The notes under the pieces: model-generated
What the model was told of the DNA's origin: nothing
Seen by the model: only the letters and a program-made list of their open reading frames with translations
Database searches by the model: none
NCBI RefSeq assembly: GCF_000224145.3
Contig: NW_004190338.2
Span: forward strand, 218,662-282,661
Direction: 5' to 3'
Origin: Ciona intestinalis
Taxonomy: Eukaryota; Chordata; Ascidiacea; Phlebobranchia; Cionidae
DNA: 64,000 nucleotides
Part shown: one piece after another, positions 1 through 12,410 of the stretch
Layout: each line of letters opens with the position of its first letter
How positions within the stretch are numbered: position 1 is the first letter of the stretch
Position numbers and translations under genes: made by a program

Positions 1-3000
1 CAACTTAAAAATTAGAAAAAAACTTAGGCGTGTATTTAGACAATTTAAAAATTTAAATTCGTGCAATCTTAACACATTTTAATAGTTTGGAAAATTTTTA
101 AATATGGCTTTTCATGAATCTGTTGCTGCATACAGATTTATGAAATCCAAGCGTATATTTAAATATGTTTAAAATTTGCTATGAATATTTAAAATTTAAA
201 TTAAATAGGAAAAAACAGTGTCAATATCTACACTATCTAACAAAAAATCATTTTAAATTACTATTTTTTACCCCAAATAGGCAATTTTCTTAGGCAAGAA
301 GAAAACCAGTAATTACAACTTTCCACCAAAGAAATAGTGAATTCTTACTCTTAAAAGTTGTTTAATGCTAAGTTTCTCCACTTGTGGAACCTCAGCTAAT
401 GATGACAAGTCAGTGTCAACTCCCAGAACCTTTATTTCATCATTGGCGTTTTTTGTGTTTGAAGAAGTGTCCTTGCAATACGATACTGGGAAAAATTAAA
501 AACATATTAATATAAAAGTTATATTTTTTTAATATAAATATAGTAACACTAGAAGTTGTGTATTTTAATTTTTCGAAATATATCTATAAATTTTCCAAAA
601 AATAACCCGGCCGAAAATATTTTTTAAACTAAAGTTTTGTTTTCCATACTGCTTTGTTGGGTTATAGGAATTTTTTAGCAGAAGATCTGTTTATAAGAAG
701 TACAAATGCCATGCAACACCAGCAGTGGAATAAAAGATAACATGCTTAGAAACATGTTATAAAAAACTATGTATGTTAACTACATCTTTACAATGTAAGT
801 TACATGTTTAGCAATTGATTTTTTTTTAATTTTAATTACGTGCTCATCCATTAGAGCCATGCTCTTTTATTGTCATTCTCACCTGCTCTGTTATCTTATC
901 CATGTTGGTCTGCTGGGTTTGAGACAAAGGTTTAGGTTTGACCAACACAGGCTCCAGCCACTTAAACAAAGGAATGTTCAATAACTCATGCAATGTATCA
1001 AGGGGCATCACACCCCCATGGCCAAGCAAAGGTGAGATTATTGACAGCAGCCGTCCTGTGTCAATACTTGCCTCAATAAGGGAAATTTTCTTCTGGTTTA
1101 TCTGGAAAATATAGAGCATATACTAGGTTGGGGAATGAGACACTTTTTCAGTGTATTTTTAGATCCCATTTGGTAGTAAACAAAGAACATTCAAAGAATT
1201 ATAAAATTGCATCCTCATGACTCCCATATACTGTTGTTAATTAAAAAAAATTCGATCAGAATATTTTAATATCTTGTGCTAAAGGTGTCCCGTCTTCCCC
1301 ACCCTACTATATATATAAACATGTTCGGACTTTTATCGTGACGTTTATAAATTGATTATTATTTTATGGCGACTTACCTTTTTCGCTGAAATTTTTATGT
1401 TTTTGTTGTGTATAAAGCAAGACGCTTTAGACATATTCAACGAATTAAAAAAAAAATTAAAAGTATCAATTCTTGGTAAAAATGGTAACAGTATGCCACA
1501 AATCCGTCGTTTCCCAAAAAAATTACAGTTACACGTACTTAGTAAGATATGGCTTCTTTCATTCATATTTTTATGTTTTTTATTTTGTATGAAATTAGAC
1601 ACTTCAATCATATTCAAAGAAATAAATAAATTTATTTTAAAATATCAATTCTTGGTAACAGAAAGCTACATATCAGTGAAATTTGTTTTTCCCAGTCAAA
1701 AAGTAAAGTCATGCTTTCGAAGATATGTGTTATTTTATTCATATTAAGATTTATGAAAAAAGATCATAACAGTATAACTGCAATTTAAATACATTCTATT
1801 GAAAAGTTTGACATAATATGATTACCAACCTCAGTGTGGACTTTTATTTCTGCAAAAACAGGGAGAATATCTTTGGAATAAATTTTTAAATCACTCGTGC
1901 AGTTTAGTTTCTTATTTATTATTGGAATCACGACTTCTTGTGTTCCAGTATGCTTGAAAATTGTTGCTTTGGTGAATGGTTGGCCACCATTTTCATTCGC
2001 CCATTCAATGATTCTTTCTGCGGTGCTGGAAAAAAACATCAATGTGTTCGTTAAATTCTTTTATTACACTTGCATATCTTTTAACTTATATTTTTTACAA
2101 ACAAAGTTTTACAGAAACAAAGTTTGCAGTAAAAAAGTATGAGAAAAAAAGTATCGTAAAACAACAGCTGTTATACTAATACGTGATCTTGTATGTTATC
2201 TATACTTTTATAATACAAAATGAACATTAACAAATACAGTCTCTTAAAACAGTGGTAACAAACTTTTTTCTGACGCGACCCTAATTTTAAAAATAACTGC
2301 AAACGGTTGTTGTACGCGACCCCATTTTCTGCGAGATTCAGATAAAGTTAATTCAAATAATTTTAAAACACAGACAATTCTTATCAGTCTAAAGATTATA
2401 CACAGCTGCAAAGACATCTTTCAAAAAAATCCTCTTAAAGGTGGCTGTACACAGTATCCGGCATGCGAATTCGCATGCAAAGTCGTATGCAAACCCATTT
2501 CTGAATTCCGCAAGCAGCAGCGAAATCCGGACAAAACGGACTAATTTCAGATACTGTGTACAGCCACCTTAAGAATGTTTTATCAATGTCACTGAATTTA
2601 TGGTCAGTTGTGGTGACCCGGAATACGTTCAGGCGACCCCATTGAGGGTCGCGACCCACGTGTTGGGGACCACTGTCCTAAAATAACCAAGTATTCTATA
2701 TGAGTTAGGACTTGGGTTCTATGACAGTACCAACTGAAGGACTTGGAAATTAGACTACAGTTGGCTGAGTTGGCTAAAGTAGTAAGGACTTTAAGTAAAC
2801 TATATTAGAATGAGTGAATTATACCCTAGTTGCAAAATTGGAATTATAAAATGAAATTAACAACACTTACTCATTTGAAATTGAGCTGTGCTGAGAACCA
2901 GACATAAAAACTTGTGATTTAAGAAATTTTGCAACTAATTCCCTCAAACCTCTTGGTTGGTTGATGTCTGAAGCTGTAATAAGAAGGTTGATCATTAAAC

Positions 3001-6000
3001 ATTTAAAACAACCCACAAATTTTGATCCATATATATATGAACCACAGATGAAACAACGTTCAAATTATATCCCAATTATAAAATACTTCACTAAAATTTA
3101 AGCACAAGTTTAAATGTGTGTAAGGCAATGGCACATTTTTTGAACTTAGAATGCTCGCCTCTGAAAAAATAGAAATTCACACACAAATTAATATACATGT
3201 GTGAACTCATAAGCTGGCATAAGGTGTATAAACACCTGTCTTATAAAGACTGTTGTTTTTCGATCACGCAAAGATAAAGTAAGTTACATTTAAGACGATA
3301 TGTGTTCACAGCTTTATAGTGACGCAACAAACATTGTGGGTGTATGTCCCTTGGACGAGACTGTTACAGCAATTTCTCCAACCCAGTTGTCATTTATGAT
3401 TTGCCCAAATTGGCAGTGATATAATCACTAACAAAGTTACATAAGCAGGTACAAAGTATTTAAATAAAACACACATGCTGGCCAGCTGTAAATATGGTAT
3501 GTTACTTGGTAAACTAAAACATTATCATGTTATACTTACCAACTTCAAATACACTTAACAGTTCAGGGTTGGTGGGCGCATTCATAATTAAAACAAGCAA
3601 GGCTGCCATTCGTAGCTCAATGGGTTTATTGCTGTTTTCAAACATTTGTCTAAGCTGTCTTCTCACCTGTTCAAAACCAAAAACTGTTAGTAGGTGTGTC
3701 CTTATGAAAGACACTTTACACACACTTCTACAGCCCAGTGATCACTGAATGGTTGTAAAAATGGCAGCCCATAAAAACTATGACCCATAAAGTTACAGTT
3801 TTGGTAACTTATGTATATAAAATATGAAATGCATTAAATTTTTAAAGTTGTCTTTTCACATTAAGATACAAAAGTGTCATTCACCTATTCATTCGTTTCA
3901 AACAAGTGATTTTTTTTCCCGATATGTAAATAGATATCATATAACCTTTTTGCATGGTAAAAAAGTTAATGCGAATAGCGATTCGCATTAACTCGTCATA
4001 TGATCACTCGCTTACCGCGTTATTTTGCATGGTCATTGGTTTATGCGCGATCAACATTGAATTAGCTTATTTTAGCGCAATGTTGTTAAATCTAGTTTAT
4101 AAAATAAGTTCTGATACTTTATGGTGCTATTACCAACTAAAAACTGTAAAAACAATACCCAAAAAAGATAAGGCTCTTAAAAGTGAAACTTTATACCACC
4201 ATACTTTTCTTTACTGGCATAAAGCGAGTAACAACCAACGTTCTACAGATGATGGGCTTATGACGTTATGCGTGTTAACTTTGTTTTTGCCAGTACTTAC
4301 GCGCATAAAAGTGACCATGCAAAAAGGGTAATAGTAATGTTTGAATTGCATTCATTCATGTAGTAAGCTGTATAAATTAAATTGTTGCCTGATTAGTTAA
4401 ATTACCGGTGGAGATGTCATAACATGTTCGTTATTCATTGCTTGTATCGCAGCCAGTGCAATAGATGGTGGTGCATTGGAAGCGCAATCTGATAAGTCTG
4501 TCATTGCTTCCGGTAAGTCTTGCATAAGAGGGGAAAGAGATTTGATGGCATAAATTGCAATCTTTTCTGATTCATCGTCTGAAATATAAGCAATTTAGCG
4601 TGTTTATTTATGTAGTAATGTTTAATGTTTGATTTTCAGTGGGCTAGTTAAAAAAATATTTTTCCTTTAAAAGTATAAATCTATTTAAATATAAAAATTG
4701 TGGCTTTCAAATTCTTGGTGAGGTTTTAAAACTAAACGACGTGTGCACAAAACCCAGGTAAATATTTATTCTGCTTTAATAAAAAACTGTAAAAATTTAA
4801 ACATGACTTTAAAAGTATATATTTACACATATTTTTGTATATTTTTGCAATTTTTTTTTTAACAAGTAATTCTATTTAGGTTTTGAAACTAAATGCTATC
4901 TAGTTAGGCATATAAGCAGCAAAAGCGATATGCAAACAGTAAAACCAAGGTGTATCTTTTTTTAATCAAAAGACTTCAGATTGGATTATACAATGTTACA
5001 TTGCTTGTCTATGCATATTGTAAAGTATCATTACCTAGAGAGGACAGTGCACATTTGTTGGTTACAATGTTATGCAAGAACTCTCGACATTCATCCACTA
5101 GCTCAGGTGATGTCAATATAGATGGTGAAGTAATGTGATTGTTCACAAGCTTTCCCAGTGCAAGTACAGTCGAAGAATCCAGAATTTCAGTTGCATAATA
5201 CTGCAAAAAGTTCTAGTTATAACTTAATTTTGGGCAATATTTTTTTACACATAGTTATCAACAGTATACAAAATGTCCCAAAAAATAATCTTTACTGCAA
5301 AACATTATGCAAAAATGAATGCATTTTTTTTAAGTGTTAAGGTTATTTGGAATTAATTGCATAAGGCTTACAAATATGCTGCAAATATTAAATTCAAATT
5401 TGAAACAACCTATTTGTTACGAGGTATTAAATTATAAAAATTTGATCTTCCTTTTGTAAATCGGTTTTAAGTACCATTTGTGATGTAACCGCATTAAAAC
5501 ATCTTTAATTTAAAAAAAACTTTTTTTCTGTATTGCAATGCAAATGTATTGACGAATAACCAATGTTTTTACATTTACTAATTCTTATCCTTGCGTTTTA
5601 TCCTTGTGTTAAAACAACTGTCGTTACTGTTAGTTTCCATCTTTTTACTATGCTAATTTAATATGACATTTGTAAGTGTAATAAAATAATTAAAATATTG
5701 TTATATTGTAAACACTGTTAGGACAAATTTACATAAAGTAGGGTGGGGGAAGATAGGACCCCTTTTCATTTTATTTTCCCGTCCCATTTAGCAGTAAACA
5801 AAAAAATTCAAAGGATTATACAACTATATCCTTACAGTTCCTATAGACTGGTGTTGCTTGTTTAAAACACGGTCAGGATATTCGGATATTATGTGCTGAA
5901 GGTGTCCCATCTTCCCCCACACTACTATATAACAACTTAGAAAAAAGTGTCGACATAATAAAGAAACCCACCAACACACGTTGTACTGTCCCTTCTGTTG

Positions 6001-9000
6001 GGTGTTTTACACTTGCAAGAATATTTAGCAATTGTAACTTATGTTCGGGTGGGTAGATGGTTGAAGCTGTAGTTGGTAGCATAGAAGTAAATGCAGTTTG
6101 GCAACCAAGGTGTCGACTGCAATCTTCAACATTTTTGCACCATTTTGAATCCATGCAATCATTGAGCAGCAGAATCCATAGTTTCCTTTATGAATGAATG
6201 TAACAGATTTATACTTGTGTGGTGGTGCATTGACATAATAGAAGTGTCTTATTTTATAGGGGTTACCAAATGTGTAGCTTTGTGGGTGATCATGTTTAAA
6301 TATTTTAGGCATGGCTGACAGTTTGTACAACCAATCAGAGACCACTGGATTAGACAAATTGTGGTTAAGCGCCTTGCCCTATGTCACATACACCTCCAAA
6401 TGTGTCAAACCTTAGAACAATATTCTTTGGTCTAGACCCTAGATGCATGTGCTCTGTCCACTCGGCTGTAGTAAAAAACTTTAAACTTAAAGAAACATTT
6501 CTGTATGGGTGAGGTCTTAAACTAGCACATAACAATTTGCAAGAGTTGGTTTATTACCCATAAAGTTTCAATATGCCTATTTTTAACAGTAATTTTGCTT
6601 ACAGTAATTGAGGTTGTTTGAATGATGGATATGTTGGTGATAATGTGTTCCATACTCCCATTATTGTTTGTGCATTCTGGTTAGCCATCCAAAGCTGCAT
6701 CTTTGTATATTGCATTGTAACGTCTACATCCATTGCATTAAATATCTCATTGAGTGTGGCTACTGGATCAAATGTGGATTGTGATGTCATAATGCTCTCT
6801 GTCCACTGTGGGCTGTAGGTAAGGTCATCACCTTTGTAGTCGCGCTCAAACTGCGCTACAATACCTGGTGGATAAATACAATAATAGTATCATATCAATA
6901 ACTGGATAGTAATGTAGGTCAATTTTACTTCGGTGAGGTTATACAGCAGGACAGGCCACTTGACTTGAGATTTAAGCCTGAATTGTCACATTTCCCTGAT
7001 ATTTATTGACCACTGGGTTAGAGCAAGTGTCATGTCCAATCACACATACACCTATCAGATTATGGCATCGAACCAGGTATGCTTCAGTTACAATGCAGCG
7101 GCATAACAACTCAGTTTACGCACCAAAATAATAAAATGGCTTACAAATAAGAATTTTTAAACACTGATGATCCAAGAATTGATAATCTACCATAAAAAAA
7201 TATAAAGAATTCAGTTAAACCATCGTTTCAACTGCCATATGGTGAAACTTTGTTAAGTTCAATGTTGGGTTGAATAAATTATATGTCTAAATATTAACCA
7301 AAATATCAGTTCTCAGAAAACAAGTTATGCCTAATGGCAATCTCAGCCGAGAAATATATTCAAAACGTATATAAATACAAAACAGATTTGATAATGATCG
7401 TAATATAACTGACTTGGTGTTAACTTGTCCACTGATCGTGATCTGTATACTCTGTATAACACAAGATCTTGTTTCACTGTAGTTGACATGTGGTTCTGTA
7501 ATGTATATAATAAATTGTTTTGTTCGGGGTATTTTGGGGGGGGAGGAAAGGCTGGGATTTAGGCCAGAATTGCCCCATTATCCCTTGTTTAGTGTTTGCT
7601 ACAAAAGAAGAAGAGTGGGCCATGTGAAAACTGATCCATACTAAAAAATAAAGTTGATTGTATTAAATTGGGATTCAAAGTGTATGCTGCAAAACTTTTA
7701 CAAAGTAGGTAAAGGTATAAGGTGATGCAAATAATGTAAAGTATGTTTTTAAAAATGTGGTGTGTTGCAAACAGATCAAGAGGATCCAAGTTTGCCATGA
7801 TCCTTAAAATATGGTAAGACTAAATAAACAAAATCTATGAAAAGGTAACTATTTTAAAGTTAAACTGTGTTAAGCTTGTAAACTGTTTAGAATTCTTTCC
7901 TGTAAACGGTTGTTTAAAATAGTTTTCTATAAAAAAACATTCAAATTTGATTTTTGTAAAAAAAATTCAAAAATATTTCTAAAATAATACTACCTGAAGT
8001 CCAAACTTCTTTAACATAGGAACCTCATGAGTTTCAAAACACGAAGTTCTAACGATTCTTCTTCCTCTGTATAGTTGGTAGTTACAAGTTTGAGTTGCAT
8101 CAGATGCCCCGAAGTGTTCTTCTAACTGTATAAAGTAAATTGTGTGTTTAATAAGGTAGGCCTATGAAAGTGTGCAAACAAAATACAAAAATAGAATATT
8201 AATTTTTCTACATTATTTTTTATTAGGGCTTCAAAATTTCATATATTATATATTTTTTTTAAATGCATTTAACAAATATAACTTATATATTTCTGTGTAA
8301 GAGGGCAATGAAAGTCTTTATAACAAAAGCCATAATAAAAAAATAATGTAAAAAAAATAATATTATATTTTTGTGTTTTGTAAGTCTTTATAACACAGAT
8401 GTTCTGTTTCTGACACCTTATGCCCGTTTACAAGATATTAATTATAGCGTTTACCATAGCAGGTGTATCAAGTTTAAAAATTACGTTTTTGTTTTATTAT
8501 TTATAAATCCAACATGTGAGTAATATAAATACTTGTGGCAATTTCTATTAACGTACCTGGTTTTGCAACAAGGTAAACAAAGATGAATCGCTCGCTCCTG
8601 TTATTCTAAGTGTTGACTTGCCGTTTTGTATCTGCGGCATTTGATGATCCCTTGCTGTTTTGGTAGTGGTAACATTTCTAGCTATTGCTATCCGTGTCTT
8701 TGTGTTAACAACAAGTTTGGTGTTGCCATACCCAAATATATTGGTGGTTGGTATCTGAATGTAACTTACTTTATCCTTATATATTAGTGTGGCCAGGGAA
8801 ACGACAGTCGTTATAACACTGGTGTTTATACACCTCGTGCCAACTTACGAGTTACCATGTGTGTTACTTTGCCGGTGATTCTGGTAGACATTAAACAATC
8901 TATTGATTATAATTAATTTAACTATGTGAAATAGCTTAATGGGCAAACTCTAGTATATGTTTCCTGGCTTGTTATATACCTTACCCCTTATGGAATAGGA

Positions 9001-12000
9001 TTGCTCAGAAAAATTGTAGTATGGGTACTGTTGTTAAACTTGTTGAAACCAAAGTTAGTATAGACCAAGTTAGGAAACGGATTGTAAAACAACGAGTCTT
9101 GTTATCCATTGTCTCGCGTCTATGACGTCATAGTCGCCACCATTACGGAGCCCACGGCATAGCATTTTATTATTGCTGGGTGCTGTTTTTCGTTTAAATA
9201 TTGCGATTTTTAAAAAACCAAGCACTTCTGCGCGTAAAAATGGCTTTCTACTAATGTTATATCTTATCACAATAATAAACCTCACAAAAATAATCAACTT
9301 TTATTGAACACTCAATCGATTAAAAAGAAAAAAAACAGAAAATATCAAGTTTACTAACCAAAAACATAAAAGAACATGTTTAAAATATAAAAATACAAAC
9401 AAAAACGCATAACATTACCATAAACTGGTGTATCTAGCTGCAGTTTTGCATGTAAATTGCCGTGATTTTACTTTTTGGCTCACAAACTTAACACGTATAC
9501 CCGGCAACGAAACTTAAGGTATCTTTGTAAAATTTGCCTAATATCGAAGTGACATTGACGAAAACAATACTGAGTTACTATTTTTGGTCCTCTGCTTGAA
9601 TTAATAAGCTACCTTTTCGGCGTTCCGGGTCTTTATGAAATCGGAAAACGCGAACACCTTATCTGCTAGTACTTAAGCAGTTTGGAGCTGCATGTCCGCT
9701 CATGTTGGATTATAAATGTAGTATATAATGGCTCTGTAGATTCGTAGGTATGATCATCTACTATTATGTAAACTAAGCTGATTGCTGCTAGTATTAATCG
9801 CCAATGTAAAGTACCCTGTTAAACCACACTGTACGGCGAAAACCAGTCAAAATATTAATTTACTCCACATTAATTCCTAGATTTTATATTATATTACAAG
9901 ATTTATATTATAAATTATATTTTAAATGTTAAAACAACCGCTATACGTGTTTTCTAGCTTTGTATCGCTTACAAGAACTAAACAAACACATGCCGACCAT
10001 GCATTTGTATAGGCGATTAACGCTCTGTGGGCTCCGTAATGGCGGACACGAGCGCCGTTTCCTAACTTGGTCTATACTAACTTTGGTTGAAACATCTCTT
10101 AATGACTAGGCTTAATTTTTTAAAGCAAATATTGTTGTGTTGAGTGTCTTGTACAGAAAACAGCATTATGGCAGCATGTAGATATGAATGAGTTTAACTT
10201 TCTTTATCCTTGCATGGCAGAAAAATATATACATATAGTAGGGTGGGGGCAGATGGAACACCTTTAACACCTATTGTCCAAATAGCCTGATCCATTTTAA
10301 AAAATTAACAACGGTCTGTGGAAGTCGTGAGGATACAGTTTTATAAGTCTTTGAATGTTCTTTGTTTACTACCAAATGGAAAGAGAAAAGTAAACGAAAA
10401 GGTGTTCCCTCTTCCCCCACCCTACCATATATAGCACTATATAATGATACAGTTGCAGTAGACTGCTACAGTGGACCCGAGGTACAGGGCAAAAAAAGGT
10501 TGGGGCCTATAACACATATATTCGTGCAAACATGAAATACTTACATCAACAACTTGCCGTAGTGGATATTTGATTCCATTATTCTTATACTTCAAAGACA
10601 ATGTGGATAAAATTCCTTTTTTAATGTTGGCTACATCTGCAGGTTCGTTTTTATGAAGGAAAATTTTAAGGACCTGAAAAATAAATCACTTTTATATAAA
10701 AGGTATTTCAATCGGATAAAAAATAAATATGTCATGAAAGGAATTAGTTTAAAAGGTTTTATGAAGGAAAAAGTAATGTTTATGGTTTTATTAAAGGCAC
10801 CTTGCTTTGTGCCTGGTTATGGTGAACAAAATGCATATTCATATATTGTATCCCATTCCTACTCCATTAAAAATTGCTACAGATAATGTTAATGAACAAA
10901 GTATCACCTCTCCAGCGTTGAAGTGGAAATACACGGGAAACCTTTGTAATGCATAAGCCAATTTCCTTGAGCGTGGTGACAAGTCTTCTGTATTTAACAC
11001 AATGTCCTTTGAAGACACACCTTCGTGTAGCAAGCAGCCAGACAGCTGCATGCGTGCGGAACATGGTGCGAGGACGTTAAGAATGACACTAACACATCTG
11101 TGCAAGGACTAAACAGTTACCATCTATTGTGGTTGTATGTTTCCTGGGGCAAGACAATTAACCGCAATTGCTCCAACCCAGTGGTCACTAATGGGTTGTC
11201 AAAATTATCAGCCATACATAACAAATTCAAGGTGTATGAAACAGTACACCCCTGTTTTAACGACTGCCCTTTTTCCGCGACGCGAGGATAAAATAAGTTA
11301 CATTTATTTATTCATACCATCTTTTTTAACCAATATTTATTTAAGTACTAATAAAAAGTAAAACAACCATTGATCATGTTTCTACAGTTTAATATCAGGG
11401 GCGCTACAAATTATGCGAATGTGCACGTTTGTAGGTATTTAGCACATAATCAAAGGAATCTACAAACCAATTTGGGGTTTTACTCATAGGGTAGTTCCCC
11501 CTAGCTCATAAAGATGCTATATATTTCGTTTTTAAAAAAATAAACGGCAATCTAATTCATAGCATATTTTTTACCTTAATCTGAATCCAGTTGTGTTTTG
11601 ATTTGTGTCCGTGTGCTGTATATACCCATCGTAACTGTATCCGTAGTTTCGCCCGCTTTGTAAGCTTTGGACCGCTTTTAGTAGATATGTAGAAAAGCAT
11701 TTAAAAATGATGCGGTTAAAACCGATTAGTTGTTTAGTATCAGTACTTACGTTGGCAATCGCCCCCTTGGTACGCAATCTTAACGCTTGAGGGAAAACCT
11801 GGGTTTCAAATATTAATTTTATATATATATATAAATAATATAGTTGGGTTATGTAAAATGGGACGTGTTTCATTATATTTGTTTGGCTTATTTGGTAGTA
11901 AACGAATTTTATAATGGCATAATTTCAAATTCTAGCCCTGCGACTATAAAATAGCGGTATTCTACCTTACACCATAAAATTATAAGGTATGGTAGAGTGG

Positions 12001-12410
12001 GGGGAGATGGGACACCTTTACACCTTTTTTAAACAATTACCGAGAAAAAAAAACACAAAAAGGACAAGAAAATAGAATAAAAAATGTCCTATCTTTTCCA
12101 CCCCTATATATAGTAGGGCAGGGGGAGATGGAACACCTTTAGCACAAAATGTCAAAATATCCTGATGATGTTTTAAACAATTAACAACGGTCTATGGGAG
12201 TCGGAAGGATAATGTTTGATATTTTTTAAATGTTTATTTGTTTACTACCAAATGGGGCGAGAAAATAGAATGAAAAGGTGTTCCATCTTTCCCCACCCTA
12301 CTATATATATTTCAGTGCAACAAAATAAAGAAACAATGCAACTTACGTAAAGCTTCTGCGGACGCTATTGCGAAAACAAGCAACACCCCGACTTTCCACA
12401 AGTCAACCAT
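1..12410 (-). CDS. Large lipid transfer protein, apolipoprotein B/vitellogenin-like (5' part, partial)
   Basis: Secreted lipid carrier of the LLTP superfamily; the visible part is the N-terminal lipid-binding (Vitellogenin_N/LPD_N) module. Exons in gene order: 12347-12410, 11751-11798, 11575-11674, 10908-11097, 10545-10673, 8557-8754, 7994-8125, 6603-6864, 5972-6116, 5035-5200, 4406-4578, 3540-3666, 2871-2973, 1830-2025, 883-1101, 349-485, about 796 aa. The first exon encodes a signal peptide (MVDLWKVGVLLVFAIASA). Family landmarks in order: LSPRSRKLAYALQRF, VANIKKGILSTLSLK, QTCNYQLYRGRRIV, then helical-repeat exons such as VRRQLRQMFENSNKP and IALAAIQAMNNEHV. Order and spacing follow human apoB residues about 30-700. 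Nearly all junctions keep phase. The joins 7994-8125 to 6603-6864 and 883-1101 to 349-485 do not, so a small exon or alternative site is missing at each. The remainder of the gene lies left of position 1. Apolipophorin or vitellogenin identity is not settled because the C-terminal half is absent. Confidence 0.85.
1122..1309. mobile_element. MITE of the GGTGGGGGAAGATGGGACACC family
   Basis: About 190 bp with inverted ends; the right end reads GGTGTCCCGTCTTCCCCACC and abuts TATATA. Lies in an intron of the lipid transfer gene. The left end has diverged. Confidence 0.75.
2254..2672. mobile_element. hAT-like non-autonomous element carrying a nested TTAA MITE
   Basis: Starts CAGTGGTAACAAAC and ends GTTGGGGACCACTG. 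The flanks TCTTAAAA and TCCTAAAA form an 8 bp target duplication with one mismatch, as hAT elements make. No coding capacity. A second element (about 2436-2574) has inserted inside it. Lies in an intron of the lipid transfer gene. Confidence 0.6.
2436..2574. mobile_element. TTAA-flanked palindromic MITE (piggyBac-like), nested
   Basis: Near-palindrome with ends AGGTGGCTGTACACAGTATC and ATACTGTGTACAGCCACCT, bordered on both sides by TTAA. TTAA duplication is characteristic of piggyBac-type transposition. A second copy is at 56382-56511. Confidence 0.65.
3190..3430 (+). repeat. tRNA-derived SINE fragments
   Basis: Contains the tail-side motif GATAAAGTAAGTTACATTTA followed by a second partial body (CAATTTCTCCAACCCAGT), so two rearranged pieces of the GAAT-tailed SINE family in an intron. 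Confidence 0.5.
3946..4331. mobile_element. Short inverted-repeat element in an intron
   Basis: Left end CCTTTTTGCATGGT and right end ACCATGCAAAAAGG are exact inverted repeats about 385 bp apart. A 125-codon open frame fills the interior but resembles no family I know and is judged incidental. Superfamily not assigned. Confidence 0.5.
5737..5927. mobile_element. MITE, GGTGGGGGAAGATGGGA family
   Basis: Intact-looking copy with left end AGTAGGGTGGGGGAAGATAG and right end ATCTTCCCCCACACTACT, in an intron of the lipid transfer gene. Confidence 0.8.
6195..6420 (-). repeat. tRNA-derived SINE, degraded copy
   Basis: GAATGAATGTAAC tail at the left, then the family body (TGTGGGTGATC, GGCTGACAG, AGACCACTGGATTAG). 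Intronic in the lipid transfer gene. Confidence 0.6.
8755..8895 (-). repeat. tRNA-derived SINE, truncated copy
   Basis: Tail-proximal half only: GTAACTTACTTTATCCTT, ACGACAGTCGTTATAACAC, CTTACGAGTTACCATGTG. It directly abuts the acceptor side of the exon ending at 8754. Confidence 0.6.
9050..10085. mobile_element. 1 kb DNA transposon relic with long inverted ends and 8 bp target duplication
   Basis: Begins CAAAGTTAGTATAGACCAAG and ends with its exact reverse complement; the matching ends extend about 30 bp. Both flanks carry GTTGAAAC, a perfect 8 bp target-site duplication. This fits the hAT or P superfamilies. No long open frame, so it looks non-autonomous. It occupies an intron of the lipid transfer gene. 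The perfect duplication suggests fairly recent insertion. Confidence 0.75.
10237..10427. mobile_element. MITE, GGTGGGGGAAGATGGGA family
   Basis: Ends AGTAGGGTGGGGGCAGATGG and CCTCTTCCCCCACCCTAC; flanked by TATA on both sides. Intronic. Confidence 0.8.
11125..11315 (+). repeat. tRNA-derived SINE, body and tail
   Basis: Body motifs CAATTGCTCCAACCCAGTGG and GGTTGTCAAAATTATCAGCC, ending GATAAAATAAGTTACATTTA. The tRNA-like head is missing. Intronic in the lipid transfer gene. Confidence 0.65.
11992..12302. mobile_element. Two adjacent MITEs of the same family
   Basis: A shorter degraded copy (11992-12107) is followed four bases later by a full copy (12112-12302) with ends AGTAGGGCAGGGGGAGATGG and ATCTTTCCCCACCCTACT. 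They lie in intron 1 of the lipid transfer gene. Confidence 0.7.
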
